From: Isoetes taiwanensis
Taxonomy: Eukaryota > Streptophyta > Lycopodiopsida > Isoetales > Isoetaceae
Assembly: GCA_021234155.1 (NCBI GenBank)
Contig: JAJEKV010000102.1
Coordinates: forward strand, 2,848,456 to 2,912,455
DNA length: 64,000 nt
Reading direction: 5' to 3'
This document shows positions 23,096 through 33,236 of the stretch, in pieces. Each line of letters begins with the position of its first letter. Position 1 is the first letter of the stretch. The notes beneath the pieces were generated by a model. The model was not told the origin of the DNA and searched no databases. It was given only the letters and a program-made list of their open reading frames with translations. The position numbers and the translations under genes were made by a program.

Positions 23096-25015
23096 CTAGT
23101 AATGGTACCCAGCCTTGCTGGGCATAAATTAGGAACCTTTAATTTCTTTCTTTTTTTTTTCTCCCTTTTTTTTTTCTAACCCCGTTCTCCCTCCCTTTGC
23201 CTTCCCTTTCCCCTTTCCCTTTTTTTCTTTCTCTTTTTCTTATAAGCTTTTTCCCGCTCTTCCCATTTTTCCACTACTCTCTTTCCCTTTCCTTTTCCCC
23301 TTCCTCTTCCTTTTCCTTTTCCTTTTCTCTTTCCCGTTTTCTCATGCATTTTTTTCTCTTTTTGCTTACCTTTTCATGTGCCCTTTTCTTCCTTTCCCCA
23401 CCCTCTTCCTCTTGATCACGTGCCATTTTCCCCATCTCTTTTCCCATTTCTCTCTCCTCTTTTCCTCATGCTCTTTTTGCTTTCCCTTCTCCTTTTTTTC
23501 CCTTTTCCTTTTCAACTTTCCATTCCCTTTTCATACTTTCCCCCACCCTTTTGCTTTTGCGATGTTTCCTTTTTCCCTTTCCCTTTTCTTTTCCCCTTCC
23601 TTTTTACATTTTCCTTTTAAGTTCCTTTTCGCTTTTTCATATGCCTCTTTCCATTCCCTTTTCTCAACCTTTTTTTATGTACCCTTTTTTCCTTCTTTCC
23701 CCATCTTCATCCCCTTTTTCCACTTTCTCCTTTCTTGTTTCTTTTTTTTTTCCTTTCCCATACTCTTTTCCCTTTCTTTCTTCTATTTCCTCACCTTTTC
23801 CCTCTCCCCTTTTTTCTCGTGCCCTTTTCTCCTTCCTCTTTTCCTATTCCTTGCTCCCTACCCTTTGTCTATTCTAATTTCCCCCCACCTTTTTCCTCAT
23901 TTTTCCATCCTTTCCCTCTTCCTTTTTCTCGATGCTCTTTTTGCTTTCCTTTTCTCTTTCTTCACCCTTTCTCTTTTCCTTTTTTTTCACGCCCTTTCAT
24001 TTTTTTCTCTTTTTTCTCATTCCCTTTTCCCAAGTTCTCTTTTTTTCCCTTTTCCCCCTCTCTTTTCCTTTTTACTTTTCTTTTTCCCATAGACTTTGCA
24101 ACCTTTTCTTATTTTCCATTACCTTTTTCTTCTTTTCTCACCTTTACTTCTTACCCTTTTCCGTTCCCTTTCCCCCTCGCCTATTCTATTCCTTTTTCTA
24201 TTTTCTTTTATCTTTCCATTTTCCTTTTCTCCTTCTCTTTCCTTTTTCCTATTACCTTTCCTTTTCCCTTTTCCCTTTTCCCTTTTCCCTTTCATCGTTT
24301 TTCCTTTTTCCTTCCCTCTTCCTTTTCCCCTTTCATCGTTTTTTTCCTTTTCCCTTCCCCTCTTCCTTTTCCCTTTTCCCTTTTCCCTTTTCCGGGTTTT
24401 TCCCTTTCATCGCTTTTTTCCTTTTCCTTTTCCTTTTCCTTTTCCCTTTTCCCCTTTCATCGCTTTTTCCTTTTCCCTTCCCCTTTTTCCTTTTCCCTTT
24501 TCCCTTTTTTCCCTTTTCCCTTTCATCATTTTTCCTTTTCCCTTCCCTTTTCCGTTTCCCTTTTCCCTTTTCCCTTTCATCATTTTTTCCTTTTCCGTCC
24601 CCTTTTCCTTTTCCCTTTTCCGTTTTCCGTTTTCCCTTTTACGTTTTCCCTTTTCCCTTTCATCTTTTTTCCTTTTCCCTTCCCCTTTTCCTTTTTCCTT
24701 TTCTCTTTCATAGTTTTCCCTTTTTCCCTTTCATCGCTTTTCTTTTTCCTTTTCCCTTCCCCTTTTCCGTTTCCCTTTTCCCTTTTCCCTTTCATCGCTT
24801 TTTTTTTCCTTTTCCCTTCCCTTCCCCTTCCCTTCCCCTTCCCCTTTCCCTTTTCCCTTTTCCCTTTTCCTTTTCCTTTTCCCTTTCATATTGAAGCCGT
24901 AGTCAAGATGAAATTTTAGTTGAAGACACGCACACATCGTCTCCACCATTGGTCAATCAAATCCTCGACCGTCCGATTTAGGGTGCGGTCCATTACACAA
25001 CATTATAATATAAGA
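23096..25015 (-). mobile_element. non-autonomous Helitron with a polypurine/polypyrimidine payload
   Basis: On the minus strand the element starts TCTTATATTATAATG next to host A. It ends with a hairpin (CCCAGC-AAG-GCTGGG), TACCATTA and CTAG, next to host T. The 1,920-bp insertion splits one tandem repeat copy exactly between A23095 and T25016. The uninterrupted sequence is present at 22748/22749 in copy 1, and at 25358/25359 in copy 3 with one difference. No target duplication is present, as expected for Helitrons. It encodes no Rep/helicase. Most of its interior is a pyrimidine tract. Confidence 0.95.
23140..24895. repeat. 1.75-kb near-pure polypyrimidine tract
   Basis: The plus strand is almost entirely T and C in runs such as CCCTTTTCCCTTTTCC. 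The 3' half is a degenerate minisatellite in which TTTCATC(G/A) recurs roughly every 25-95 bases from 24290 to 24890. The long Phe/Pro/Ser/Leu open frames in all three plus frames arise because pyrimidine-only DNA cannot form stop codons. They are not genes. Confidence 0.95.
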
Positions 25016-25430
25016 TGCTTTATCTTAGCATGTGGCAATCGCAAGCTTAAGGATCTCCAAATATGCCAAAGACATTACTATGTATACCTGGGATTTGGCA
25101 AAGGAGAAAAGTTCAAGGGTTTTCGCCCGCAAAGACACTTGAGATTCTGATCAGAACTATCAGGTTCAGATGACATTATAATTTACCAGATCACACAATC
25201 CCCATTTCTACTATATCCATTCATTTTAACCCTGCATGTTGGATTTGGGCCATGAAGAGCAAGGATTTGTTTTCCTTGGCATCTTAGTGGAGCATTCCAA
25301 TGGAAGACTTAAATCTAAGTTTCAAGCTTAAGCTGCTATGGCAGATTATATATTCAGATGCTTTATCTTAGCATGTGGCAATCGCCAGCTTAAAGATCTC
25401 CAAATATGCCAAAGACATTACTATGTATAC

Positions 25431-25760
25431 CTGGGATTTGGCAAAGGAGAAAAGCTCTGAAGGGTTTACTACCCCTGCAGCACACTTGAGATTCTGACCC
25501 GAGTTTGTGAGGTAGTCAGAATATACTGCCATAAAAAAGGAGCCAGAAGTTACATATTGCATGTTGTTCCAAAACCTGATGTGATGTATAAGCTCCACCC
25601 CACCCGTGCCTTCCATAACGACCTAGAGAAAAAAAAATAATACTCCAGATCCAGCCACTGCGGAAGTGCACAATGCCATAGAAACGGATGGTTACCTTAG
25701 AAGCAAGGACTTGAACAACAAGTCGGTGAAAAAAGACCAAACAACATTGCAAATGACAAA
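25431..25760 (-). pseudogene. GH9 endo-1,4-beta-glucanase fragment
   Basis: The minus-strand exon contains NNMQYVTSGSFFMAVYSDYL and then NSGQNLKCAAGVVNPSELFS followed by FAKSQ and a GT donor at 25430. This corresponds to the conserved QYVTS.SFL...YSDYL and PSELLSFAKSQVDYILGDNP region of plant GH9 cellulases. The preceding part (25620-25752) reads FFHRLVVQVLASKV in a shifted frame. The next exon (DYILGDNP) was not found downstream. GH9 enzymes hydrolyse beta-1,4-glucans in the wall. This copy is partial, and its last piece was triplicated. Confidence 0.75.
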
Positions 25761-26492
25761 TTTTGAGCTGCTATTAACGACTGTTTGCTTGGTCTTCCTG
25801 ATGTTAAGAAAGAAGAACCGAAACGTGTGATCAGCCACCAATAGGTAAATCTTATTCTTTCGCCAATTTAGAATGGTTTTTTAAATTGTGACAGATGGAC
25901 AACCATGGCTTTTATTATGTAAAGAAACTAATATGCCAATAATTGGATGATCATAACAATTCCTTCATACGTTGCATTAGGAACACAAACAAAGATGTGC
26001 AAAAATGATACCAAATGCAGCAAGTGAGGCAAGTGCTTCTAAATATCGAGGCGGTTCCAAAAGGTGCTTGCTCTGAAGCTTGCTAAACTGAACAGATATA
26101 CTTGAAAATATAAGGAGAGAAAATAGTGCCCTACAAAATATCATGAGAAACATAAGCTCTAACACACTATAGAATAATATGAATACAACACATTAACAAA
26201 GAACCATTCATAATATGTGATACTTAGAAGAGGAATCTGCAAGAAAAACGAACCTGCTTAGCTGGAAAAAGGAAGCTTTAAAAGGTCAGATCCATGACCT
26301 CACCCCTATTTTTACATTTGGACAATCAGGGGCCTGCCTTAGGTCTGAATGCCACTTTGCCTGGCCCCATCTGCAAATAAAGAAGCACTTAATGCCATTA
26401 TTATAGGCATGCATCCCTATATGAACAGAGCACATGAAACATGGAACACTTAAAAACCATCTAAGGAAAAATTGTGCAAGAATATTTGAAAT
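25761..26492. other. intergenic, weak open frames only
   Basis: A minus-strand frame at 25977-26165 (PPRYLEALASLAAFGIIFA) looks protein-like but belongs to no family I recognise. Confidence 0.3.
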
Positions 26493-26864
26493 CATTGCAT
26501 TTAACACATTTTAATTAAAATCCCCCTTAAACCCCCTTTGGTTTGGGTGCATATTCACACGGGGGGTTACTCCGGGCAACGAGAGCTGTCGGATGGGCAT
26601 ATTTGCCCTTTATTCCAAGATCTGGACCGTACATAGCAATCCTCGTTTGTGGGGTATGCATGTACAAGTTTTTGTATACTGTATATTAAGGTTTGCAAAA
26701 TACTATAAGGTTTGAGAGAATGTACTTAATGGTGTTAATTTTGTACATGTATTGTAAATATATTTTTGGGGCTCTCGCTGCCCTACGTAACCCCCCGTGT
26801 GAATATGCACCCAAACCAAAGGGGGTTTAAGGGGGATTTTAATTAAAATGTGTTAAATGCAATG
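26493..26864. mobile_element. MITE with terminal inverted repeats of about 85 bp
   Basis: The left arm begins CATTGCATTTAACACATTTT and includes CCCTTTGGTTTGGGTGCATA. The right arm is its inverse complement, ending at AAATGCAATG (26864). The 372-bp element has no coding capacity. The host/element boundary is uncertain because no direct target duplication stands outside the arms; the duplication may be part of the palindromic ends. Superfamily is not assigned. Confidence 0.85.
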
Positions 26865-26917
26865 GTTTGTGTTAATGCTAGATATTGTTAATGGTAGTTG
26901 TGTATTGATTGTTATAT

Positions 26918-26950
26918 TAAAAAAAAATTTGGGCCCTTCGGGCCCTAACT
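26918..26950. other. GGGCCC hairpin
   Basis: A run of A, then GGGCCCTTCGGGCCC, a perfect 6-bp stem with a TTC loop. It could be a terminator-like end of an old insertion. Confidence 0.4.
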
Positions 26951-27190
26951 AAAGCAAGCATAGGTAAATGTTATGGGTCTAAATATTAATTACTAAAAAG
27001 CACAATAACATCAAGACAAACAAATTATTCCCATTGCAAACAACTATAAGTACATTTTGTAATCTCAATTCCCTGCCAATTCAAAGAATTCAAAGAATTT
27101 GGAGCCTTATTCTGGCTCAGTATGCAGTATTTCATGGTGAAACTATACACTAGTTCATCCCATAAGCAATTGTCATGCTAAACTGACATG

Positions 27191-27616
27191 CTAAACTGAA
27201 GTGTCCACTAGAGAGATAGTTGTGTCTTGATTGTCTTTGCTCCGTGATTTACAAGTGAAGTAGAACACACTACTCGACATACAATCAACCAAGCTGAGAA
27301 ATGTGTACATCCCTATAAGAAGGGGGGCTTCCCACATCTTTGAAGCTGCATCTATCTTATAACCGTATCCAGGCACCCCAATCACCCTGTACTGGAATAA
27401 ATAGTCCACAGATGCTATGCTTAAATTGTTCAAGACAAACAGAAGAAGAGCTACCTGAGTTCTTGCTTTCACCAAAGCATAGGCTCTAGACAGTGCCTCC
27501 ACACCATAGCAGTCTTCTAATACAGATATTACAAGTGACAGATTGCACACAATCATCAAATGAGCAAATGCCACAGAAAATATTATGGCAACCATCACAA
27601 ATGCGAGGAAAAACAT
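27191..27616 (-). CDS. C-terminal exon of a plant multi-pass membrane protein
   Basis: The minus-strand frame encodes about 140 residues with three hydrophobic segments. Recognisable text includes LSLVISVLEDCYGVEALSRA, then VKARTQVALLLFVLN, then WEAPLLIGMYTFLSLVDCMS and VFYFTCKSRSKDNQD. The VVSVLEDxYGxEAL...K and YF.CKS patterns are those of the plant family annotated as polyadenylate-binding-protein-1-B-binding or uncharacterised transmembrane proteins. The N-terminal exons should lie at higher coordinates. Coding-like pieces exist at 28320-28700 but could not be joined in phase. The gene may be truncated or a pseudogene. Function is unknown. Confidence 0.6.
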   Translation of the reverse strand: MFFLAFVMVAIIFSVAFAHLMIVCNLSLVISVLEDCYGVEALSRAYALVKARTQVALLLFVLNNLSIASVDYLFQYRVIGVPGYGYKIDAASKMWEAPLLIGMYTFLSLVDCMSSSVFYFTCKSRSKDNQDTTISLVDTSV

Positions 27617-28310
27617 GTCCGAACATGTCGATCATATTGGGCCTGCTTTGGCACTCCTTGGGACTGCATAAAGGGTCGAGGAGGAGGTCGATCATCCGAG
27701 GCGGCCGCATAAGCTGCCGAGGAGAAATCGCTTCACTTAGCCACCACCGCATTACACTCTCCCTTCAATTTGGATTGGTCGTTTCTATTCCTTTTCTTCT
27801 GCAAGCACTAGAATGAACTCATACCACAATTCTAATTGACCCTGCTTGCTGTAAAAGAAGGGCACACATCAACAGTTATTCTACAAATTGAACCCGTATG
27901 CAGCAGATGTCAACCTTCTTAGAATAGAGGCATGCATTGGAGAAGCTAAAAGAAAACTGAGATAATTTGAGGTGACAAGTTTATTGGTGCCATCGCTTAG
28001 AGCGCTGTCTGCCACCACTATGTGGTCAACCTTGCTATTTCAATGTTAATGAAAGACAAACGGCAAACAGGAAACACTTTTTTTATGTCCAAAAATGATT
28101 CAGTAAAACATATAAAACATATAAGCAAATACGAAAATGTTAGGGCTTCCCGACAGGGTTTAAGGCAAGACTCGAGAATAGGGAGCTTACAGAGATTGGG
28201 AGAGATGGCTAGGCATTTGGTGCTCGCCTGGACTTTTGACAAGGCCATGTTATTTCTATGTTGCATCTAGCGAGTGTCTTGCATCTCGTGGTTTGCTAAT
28301 CACGGATACG
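27617..28310. other. probable intron or spacer of the membrane-protein locus
   Basis: No exon can be assigned with confidence on either strand. Confidence 0.3.
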
Positions 28311-28725
28311 TTAATATCCCGAAGTGTGCAGGAAAAGCTCAAATAGACCTGGAATTTTCCATCCGCCCTTCGAAGCCGCATTCATCTTGAATCTCTTGAT
28401 TGCCCTATTGATTTGGCCAGTGATGATCTTCCTGCCAATCTGCGTTATGTGGCCACAGTTGGTCTCCTTGAAAAGGTTATAGCCAAACAATATCCGAGAC
28501 ATATCTCGGTGGTTGGGGCAAATGCAGGTGGTTGGGGCAAATGCAGGTCCGCATGACATAAGTGCCGAAAATTTGAGGCCCAACCATAACCCCAACAGAA
28601 ATGAAAGCAGGCAGATCCGATGTGTAAAGCATTCGCAGAGCATCACAGAAAGAAGCCCACCACTTTCTCAATCATACCCATCTAGTACAAGAATGCAAAG
28701 GGGGAAGAAGGACAGAAATGCAGCA
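28311..28725 (-). other. minus-strand coding-like region, unresolved
   Basis: One frame contains GYNLFKETNCGHITQIGRKI followed by NRAIKRFKMNAASKGG and WKIPGLFELF. Another contains LYTSDLPAFISVGVMVGPQI. A perfect 18-base tandem duplication (GGTTGGGGCAAATGCAGG type, about 28512-28550) lies between them. This could be the 5' part of the membrane-protein gene at 27.2 kb or another gene. I do not recognise the family. Confidence 0.35.
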
Positions 28726-28908
28726 TGAATTAGAGAAAAGGGGACGGAGATGAAGACATGCCCAAAACGGAAATGGCATTATGGGCATCTTTTAAACAGA
28801 GCCGGGTACCATAAAGAGGCATGGATTCGCCATAGCTGACCCATATCAACGCCGGATCTTCCGAGGAATTTCTGAACCGCTGCTCATGCATCCTAGCCCT
28901 AGATATTA

Positions 28909-28935
28909 AACCCTAAAAATGAACCCTAAAAATAA
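28909..28935. promoter_or_regulatory. telo-box-like AAACCCTAAA motifs
   Basis: TAAACCCTAAAAATGAACCC followed by TAAAAA carries two ACCCTAA motifs about 200 bases upstream of the minus-strand coding-like region. Telo-boxes are promoter elements of plant growth and translation genes. Here the assignment is only positional. Confidence 0.3.
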
Positions 28936-29890
28936 TGGAGGATATTCACAACCAGCACAAAAAAACCCCACCGCAGGATTTGCCCCTTTTCTAAAATCAA
29001 TGGCTAAAAAAGGTTGCACTCTAGAAATACTCTTTAGTACACCTGGATGAATACGGCCACCAAATCATATGAAAACCTTAGAGAAAACAGTATAAAAACA
29101 TAAAAAAAACCCCCTGTTATAATGCTACATATAAGGTCTCTGCAACAAACATGGCATAAATGTTGGGCAATGCAATTGCTAAGGCCGAGCAGACATAAGA
29201 AGTCCTAAATGCCAGAAGGTGTCGAGCAAAATATGTGTGTGCAGCGAAAACATCAGAGCTTTAAATAATATGGGAAATGTGATAGTTTACCTGTAGTAAA
29301 AGCAAAATACTTTCCTCTTCTTGCAGAACTGCAACTACATTCGGACGTCCATAATAAATTATGCAAAATCTTTATATTATCCAACAGAGCTATTAAGAAG
29401 CTCCAAATCATCTGGGTATTGACGATGTGTAATTCACAGGAGAAAGAGCAATCCAACGGAGATGTCAAGCCGTTCTGTTACTCTTAGTTCTGACAGATTA
29501 GACAGAAGGAAAATAGGGCAACCGGCCAGATCCTGTATCCTAGAACCAAATCATATGCATCATGGGCCCTGAATCAGGGTAGCGAAGCTAGGTTCGAGAA
29601 GATGCCAGAAGATAAATCGACGTAGCACTCGTGGCATGGCATGCGTCGTCCTCCTCGCCAGCTGCAATCGAGCCCAAAGAGGAAATAGAGTAAAAAAAAA
29701 TGAAGAAGCCAAAATCATACAAATAAGAACCCTTAAAAAACTTCTTTCGATTTTTGGATAGCCGAAATGTTTTACCGGTAGCTAAAATCTTTAAAACCTT
29801 TGGAAACCAACCTGAAAAAAAAAATCCAAAAAGTTTTCCACTTGACGGAAAAACCGAATTTAAACAATAGGATAGATTTGAAATTTTCCA
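28936..29890. other. intergenic, nothing recognised
   Basis: No supported gene or repeat. Confidence 0.4.
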
Positions 29891-30093
29891 ATTAATGCCA
29901 AGCGTGAATTACTGTTGCAATTTTCCAATTCACGCCTGGCGTAGTAAGCAAACTCATTCTATAGGCACTACAGTTACAAGTTGTCTATTCACGCCTTGCG
30001 TGAATTAGCTAATATTATATCACATCTGCCTAAAGTATTCATGCTAAGCGTTAGCGTTAATATCGCTATGGTATTCACACTAGGCGTGAATAT
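29891..30093. repeat. cluster of five ATTCACGCYWRGCGTGAAT palindromes
   Basis: Related sites lie at 29891-29910, 29927-29946, 29987-30008, 30037-30057 and 30072-30093. The clearest are TATTCACGCCTTGCGTGAAT and TATTCACACTAGGCGTGAAT. Spacing is 36-60 bases. The same motif flanks the gypsy integrase end at 15453-15525. It may be a subterminal array of a transposon or a protein-binding array; neither is shown. Confidence 0.7.
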
Positions 30094-30634
30094 AAACTAT
30101 TCAAAAATAAGAATTAGATAGTGCACATAGCTAGGATCCACAACCTATTCTGAACATAAACAAGTCTGTGCTATCTATGCACGAAAAGATAGAGATATGC
30201 TGCTTGCCTTCATTTGCAATAGCAATTCTAAGTGCCTGATCTGCAAGCGCCAAATGACAGAGTCCACAAGTGCCTAAGATAAGATAAAGACTTACAAAAA
30301 CAAATGCATCTAATGAAGCTGGTGGCACAAGAAACAAAGCATTAATTTCTAGCTTCAAACTTTTTAAGCCACTAGAAATTAGCTGGAATTCAGCTTTCTC
30401 GCCACAATCCTAAAGCAAAATAGAAGATAAACAGATGTTGTAGAATAATTTAGAAGACAAAAAAATACAAAATGGTGGTCATATTACATCAAAAAAAAAA
30501 TTACAGTGGAAGGCCTTTTAAACGAGTTGCCCAGCTCCTTTCAGGATCAAACATTAAAAGGCAGTTTAAGAAGACGCCTAGCGCCATTCAGAAGATTAAC
30601 CATAGGCCTTTTTTGGAGATGCCCAGCTCGCGAA
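30094..30634. other. spacer with weak minus-strand frame
   Basis: A minus-strand frame at 30131-30358 contains LVPPASLDAFVFVSLYLILG and LADQALRIAIANEG. It looks like a membrane-protein exon but matches no family I can name. Confidence 0.25.
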
Positions 30635-30976
30635 TCAGAAAACAAATACATAAAAGGAAAAATAGTAGACACCCCCTTCCCCGGGGGCTTTACTCCTCCT
30701 CTTCTTCCTGATCCGAGTCTTCCTCTGCCATCTCCTCCAGAATGAGAGGGCGTTGAAGATAATCTGCTTCTTCTCTTTCTCTAATGCTTCCCGCCACTCC
30801 TCATCAGCTTCCATTTCTTCTTTCGTTTCAATCTCTTGTTCTCGCTCCCCATCGGAATCTGCAGGAGTATGGCGGAATTCAGGAGGAGGGGAGGATTCTG
30901 GGCTGCTACAAGCAGATTTTGGATAGGTAGGCTTTACATCCACAATTATGTCTTCACAATCTTCTGGATGGTGCTC
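30635..30976 (-). CDS. hypothetical acidic exon
   Basis: After a GTGCAG acceptor at about 30977 on the minus strand, the frame reads HPEDCEDIIVDVKPTYPKS, then SSPESSPPPEFRHTPADSDG, then ETKEEMEADEEWREALEKEK and FNALSFWRRWQ. In a neighbouring frame the same DNA gives RPLILEEMAEEDSDQEEEEE followed by a stop, a plausible acidic C-terminus. A one-base frame change may therefore have occurred near 30760. Charged, disordered composition is visible. The family is not recognised. The SINE lies just upstream in what is probably an intron. Confidence 0.4.
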   Translation of the reverse strand, partial: EHHPEDCEDIIVDVKPTYPKSACSSPESSPPPEFRHTPADSDGEREQEIETKEEMEADEEWREALEKEKKQIIFNALSFWRRWQRKTRIRKKRRSKAPGEGGVYYFSFYVFVF

Positions 30977-30993
30977 TTGGCCTGCACCACAAT

Positions 30994-31206
30994 GGTCTGG
31001 GCGTTTAGTCTAGTGGTAATACACTAGATCTAGCAACTGTAGGTCTCGAGTTCGAGACCGCCTGAATCAGACTGAATCAACTGTTGGGTGTCAAAACCCA
31101 CGACCTTAATGTAAAGTGGTTGGGGGCAGGGCCCAACAACGCAATGTAGTGTGGTGTGTGGTCACATGTCCAGTTGGATGCTGCCTAGTGGCGTGACGTT
31201 AAAATA

Positions 31207-31236
<30 letters not shown>
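30994..31236 (+). mobile_element. tRNA-derived SINE with CTAT-repeat tail
   Basis: The 5' part has pol III promoter boxes: A box TTAGTCTAGTGG at about 31003-31014, and B box GAGTTCGAGACC at about 31048-31059, about 35 bases apart. A non-tRNA body follows, and the 3' end is GACGTTAAAATA and then (CTAT)n at 31206-31234. It is not a functional tRNA, since no acceptor stem pairs and the sequence runs on. The tail type suggests mobilisation by a LINE with short tandem repeat tails. Confidence 0.7.
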
Positions 31237-31237
<1 letters not shown>

Positions 31238-31597
31238 CTTGGCTTTTCTGAGGCGCTTGCTTCTAGGCGGCAGAAATGGACGGTTTCAGAAAGATGGAAA
31301 GATTACCCTAGATGTAGTAATTGTATGCAAAAATTCGTATTAGATTTCAATCACATCAAAAATTCATTGATTCCCTACACTTTCGTCCACGTCAGCTACA
31401 CTTACACCTTATATAAAATAAATAATAGCAATAATTACCATATTTAATATCTCTTGCCCAAAAAATTAGAATCTGCTTCATATCTATAATTTGTCCCTTT
31501 TATAGAATTTTATTTCTTTTTTAAAGATGCCCTTAAATTTTTTTTTTTTTCATATCAACATCTTTTTTGAGCTAATACAAAAAAACATTTACATTTG
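31237..31597. other. AT-rich spacer
   Basis: No gene is supported between the CTAT tail and the inversely oriented ATAG repeat. Confidence 0.4.
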
Positions 31598-31618
31598 TAT
31601 AGATAGATAGATAGATAG
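31598..31618. repeat. (ATAG)n microsatellite
   Basis: About five ATAG units, the inverse complement of the SINE tail type. Confidence 0.85.
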
Positions 31619-31739
31619 TATAGATCAAAGGTGTGGATCCTAAAAAGGCTAAAAATGTAATGTCCTTCACCCCCAACATGTATCCAAATTATGACCACAT
31701 GTTCTTATCCACGTTCTTATTGTTCTTATAGGTCACATG

Positions 31740-33236
31740 TACAGACCACCAAGAGGGTGTTGAGGATGAGACTGCTAAGCACATTATCCTCCACAATGAG
31801 TGGATTGAAAGAATAAGAAGGTGAAAGTCAAGCACCAACGCAATAAGAAGCTAGTAGGTGAAGAAACTATCATATTGGCTGATCTTATTCAGGTTGTCAA
31901 TGATAAAAGATTAGGAGATGATAGAGTGGGTGTGGCCATATCAAGTCTAACAAAAAAATAGAAGGAAAAAGGGTCAGATCACCAGGATTGCATTGCTTGT
32001 TAAACAAATAAAGGTTCTATGTATCATGCCATGGCCTATAGCCTGCATTGAATTTAGAGGAGAATTCCTTTTACCAGAGCCAGAGGTTGTAGATGACAAT
32101 CTATCTCCAATAACTGTCAGGACCACAATTTCAAAAAGAGAGCACACTCAACAGTAAAACATTATCCTAGCAAGAAAGTGGTGATTGTTCACGTGATGCT
32201 ATGGCTAAGGTAAGAGGAATGGAATGTTATTGGGCTAATTTTGTTCAGAAGTTTGAAATTGATGAATTGGTGGAAGCAAGAGCCACCTTCCAAGAGTACA
32301 ATTGTGATAAGAGGAGGACTTACATGTACTCTACTTTCGAGCTTGCACTAGAAGATATTCGAAGGAAAAAAGATTCCCACTGATAGGGACATGGATATGT
32401 GAAAGAGAGTGGATGAGTATTCATGGCATTCCAACTTCATCTTAGCAACATTGGCAGTCAAATCATGCAAAAGGGAGTAAGATTGCATTACATGAAAATA
32501 ATGGCATGTTAAGGCCAACTTCTAGGATCTTGACTGCTAGGGACGAGGGAGATTTTTGAAAAATATGAATTCAATGCAGAGAATATGCCACATAAAAGTA
32601 GGAAAGGTCAATAGAAAAAAATAGTTTGTTGAGATGAGACTACCATCCCATTGTACCCAAAAGAATATATTGGAGGAAGTGAATGCTTTTCTTCGAGAAC
32701 TAATGGTACCCCCAATATCCCAACCCAGCTTTAATAGACTATGGAGCAAGCACTTCAAGCGTGTCACTATAGACACTTCAAACAACTTTGCAAAGTGCAA
32801 CTTGTATGCTAAGTTGAAAGAGATTCTAGACAAGACCAAACGACCAAGACAAATGGCTAAGATAAGGAAACAAATGAAAGACCACATGACTATCCAACTA
32901 TCATGTAGATCCACATAATGGATGTCGAGAACGTTGTCAACATTGGAATCCAACCATTATGTTTGTATGATACATGACAAAATGGATCAATCAAAGACTT
33001 GTTTGCCATAATATAGTTACATATCTAAGCAAATCAATAGAGTTTATCCTATGCAGGTCTCTCTAACAGGTGCAATTTTGCATGACAGGTGCCAGTTTAT
33101 TATGGGCATTTCAGCTTACAGTTGTGGAGTGATGGTCCAGATTTTCATATTGGAAGTGTGATGAGGTGCTTGAGGAACTACGAGAGTGGTTATTCTGGTG
33201 ACCTCCACAATCCTGGAGTTGCTAACCAGTTGGTAT
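31740..33236 (+). pseudogene. N-terminal half of a DUF7869-type mobile-element protein
   Basis: The plus strand reads through several broken frames. Pieces at about 31820-31900 (KLVGEETIILADLIQVV), 32201-32383 (ARATFQEYNCDKRRTYMYST) and 32634-32918 are recognisable. The last contains SFNRLWSKHFKRVTI, then NNFAKCNLYAKLKEILD, then MAKIRKQMKDHM. This is the usual segment preceding DUF7869, with a zinc-ligand-like C..C pattern reduced here. A further piece near 33090 (VYYGHFSLQLWSDGP-like in a shifted frame) follows. Coding stops exactly where the 135-bp repeat begins at 33237, before the DUF7869 core. Complementary to 12.5-13.25 kb. Confidence 0.6.

Larger units (their letters stand above)
22541..25497 (-). 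repeat. three tandem copies of a 345-bp unit carrying a GH9 exon piece
   Basis: Copy 1 spans 22541-22889. Copy 2 spans 22890-25152 and contains the Helitron at 23096-25015. Copy 3 spans 25153-25497. Each starts AGAACTATCAGGTTCAGATG and contains TTAGCATGTGGCAATCGC. Without the insertion copy 2 is 343 bases. On the minus strand each holds the coding piece ending FAKSQ of a GH9 endoglucanase plus following intron; copy 2 is degraded in the coding part. Confidence 0.93.

Noticed and set aside
23197-24919. Several long plus-strand open frames rich in Phe, Pro, Ser and Leu (up to 394 codons)
   Set aside because: Pyrimidine-only DNA cannot form stop codons in any plus frame. All three frames are open together and no domain is present.
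31000-31070. Possible tRNA gene
   Set aside because: A and B boxes are present, but no acceptor stem closes, and the sequence continues into a SINE body with a CTAT tail.
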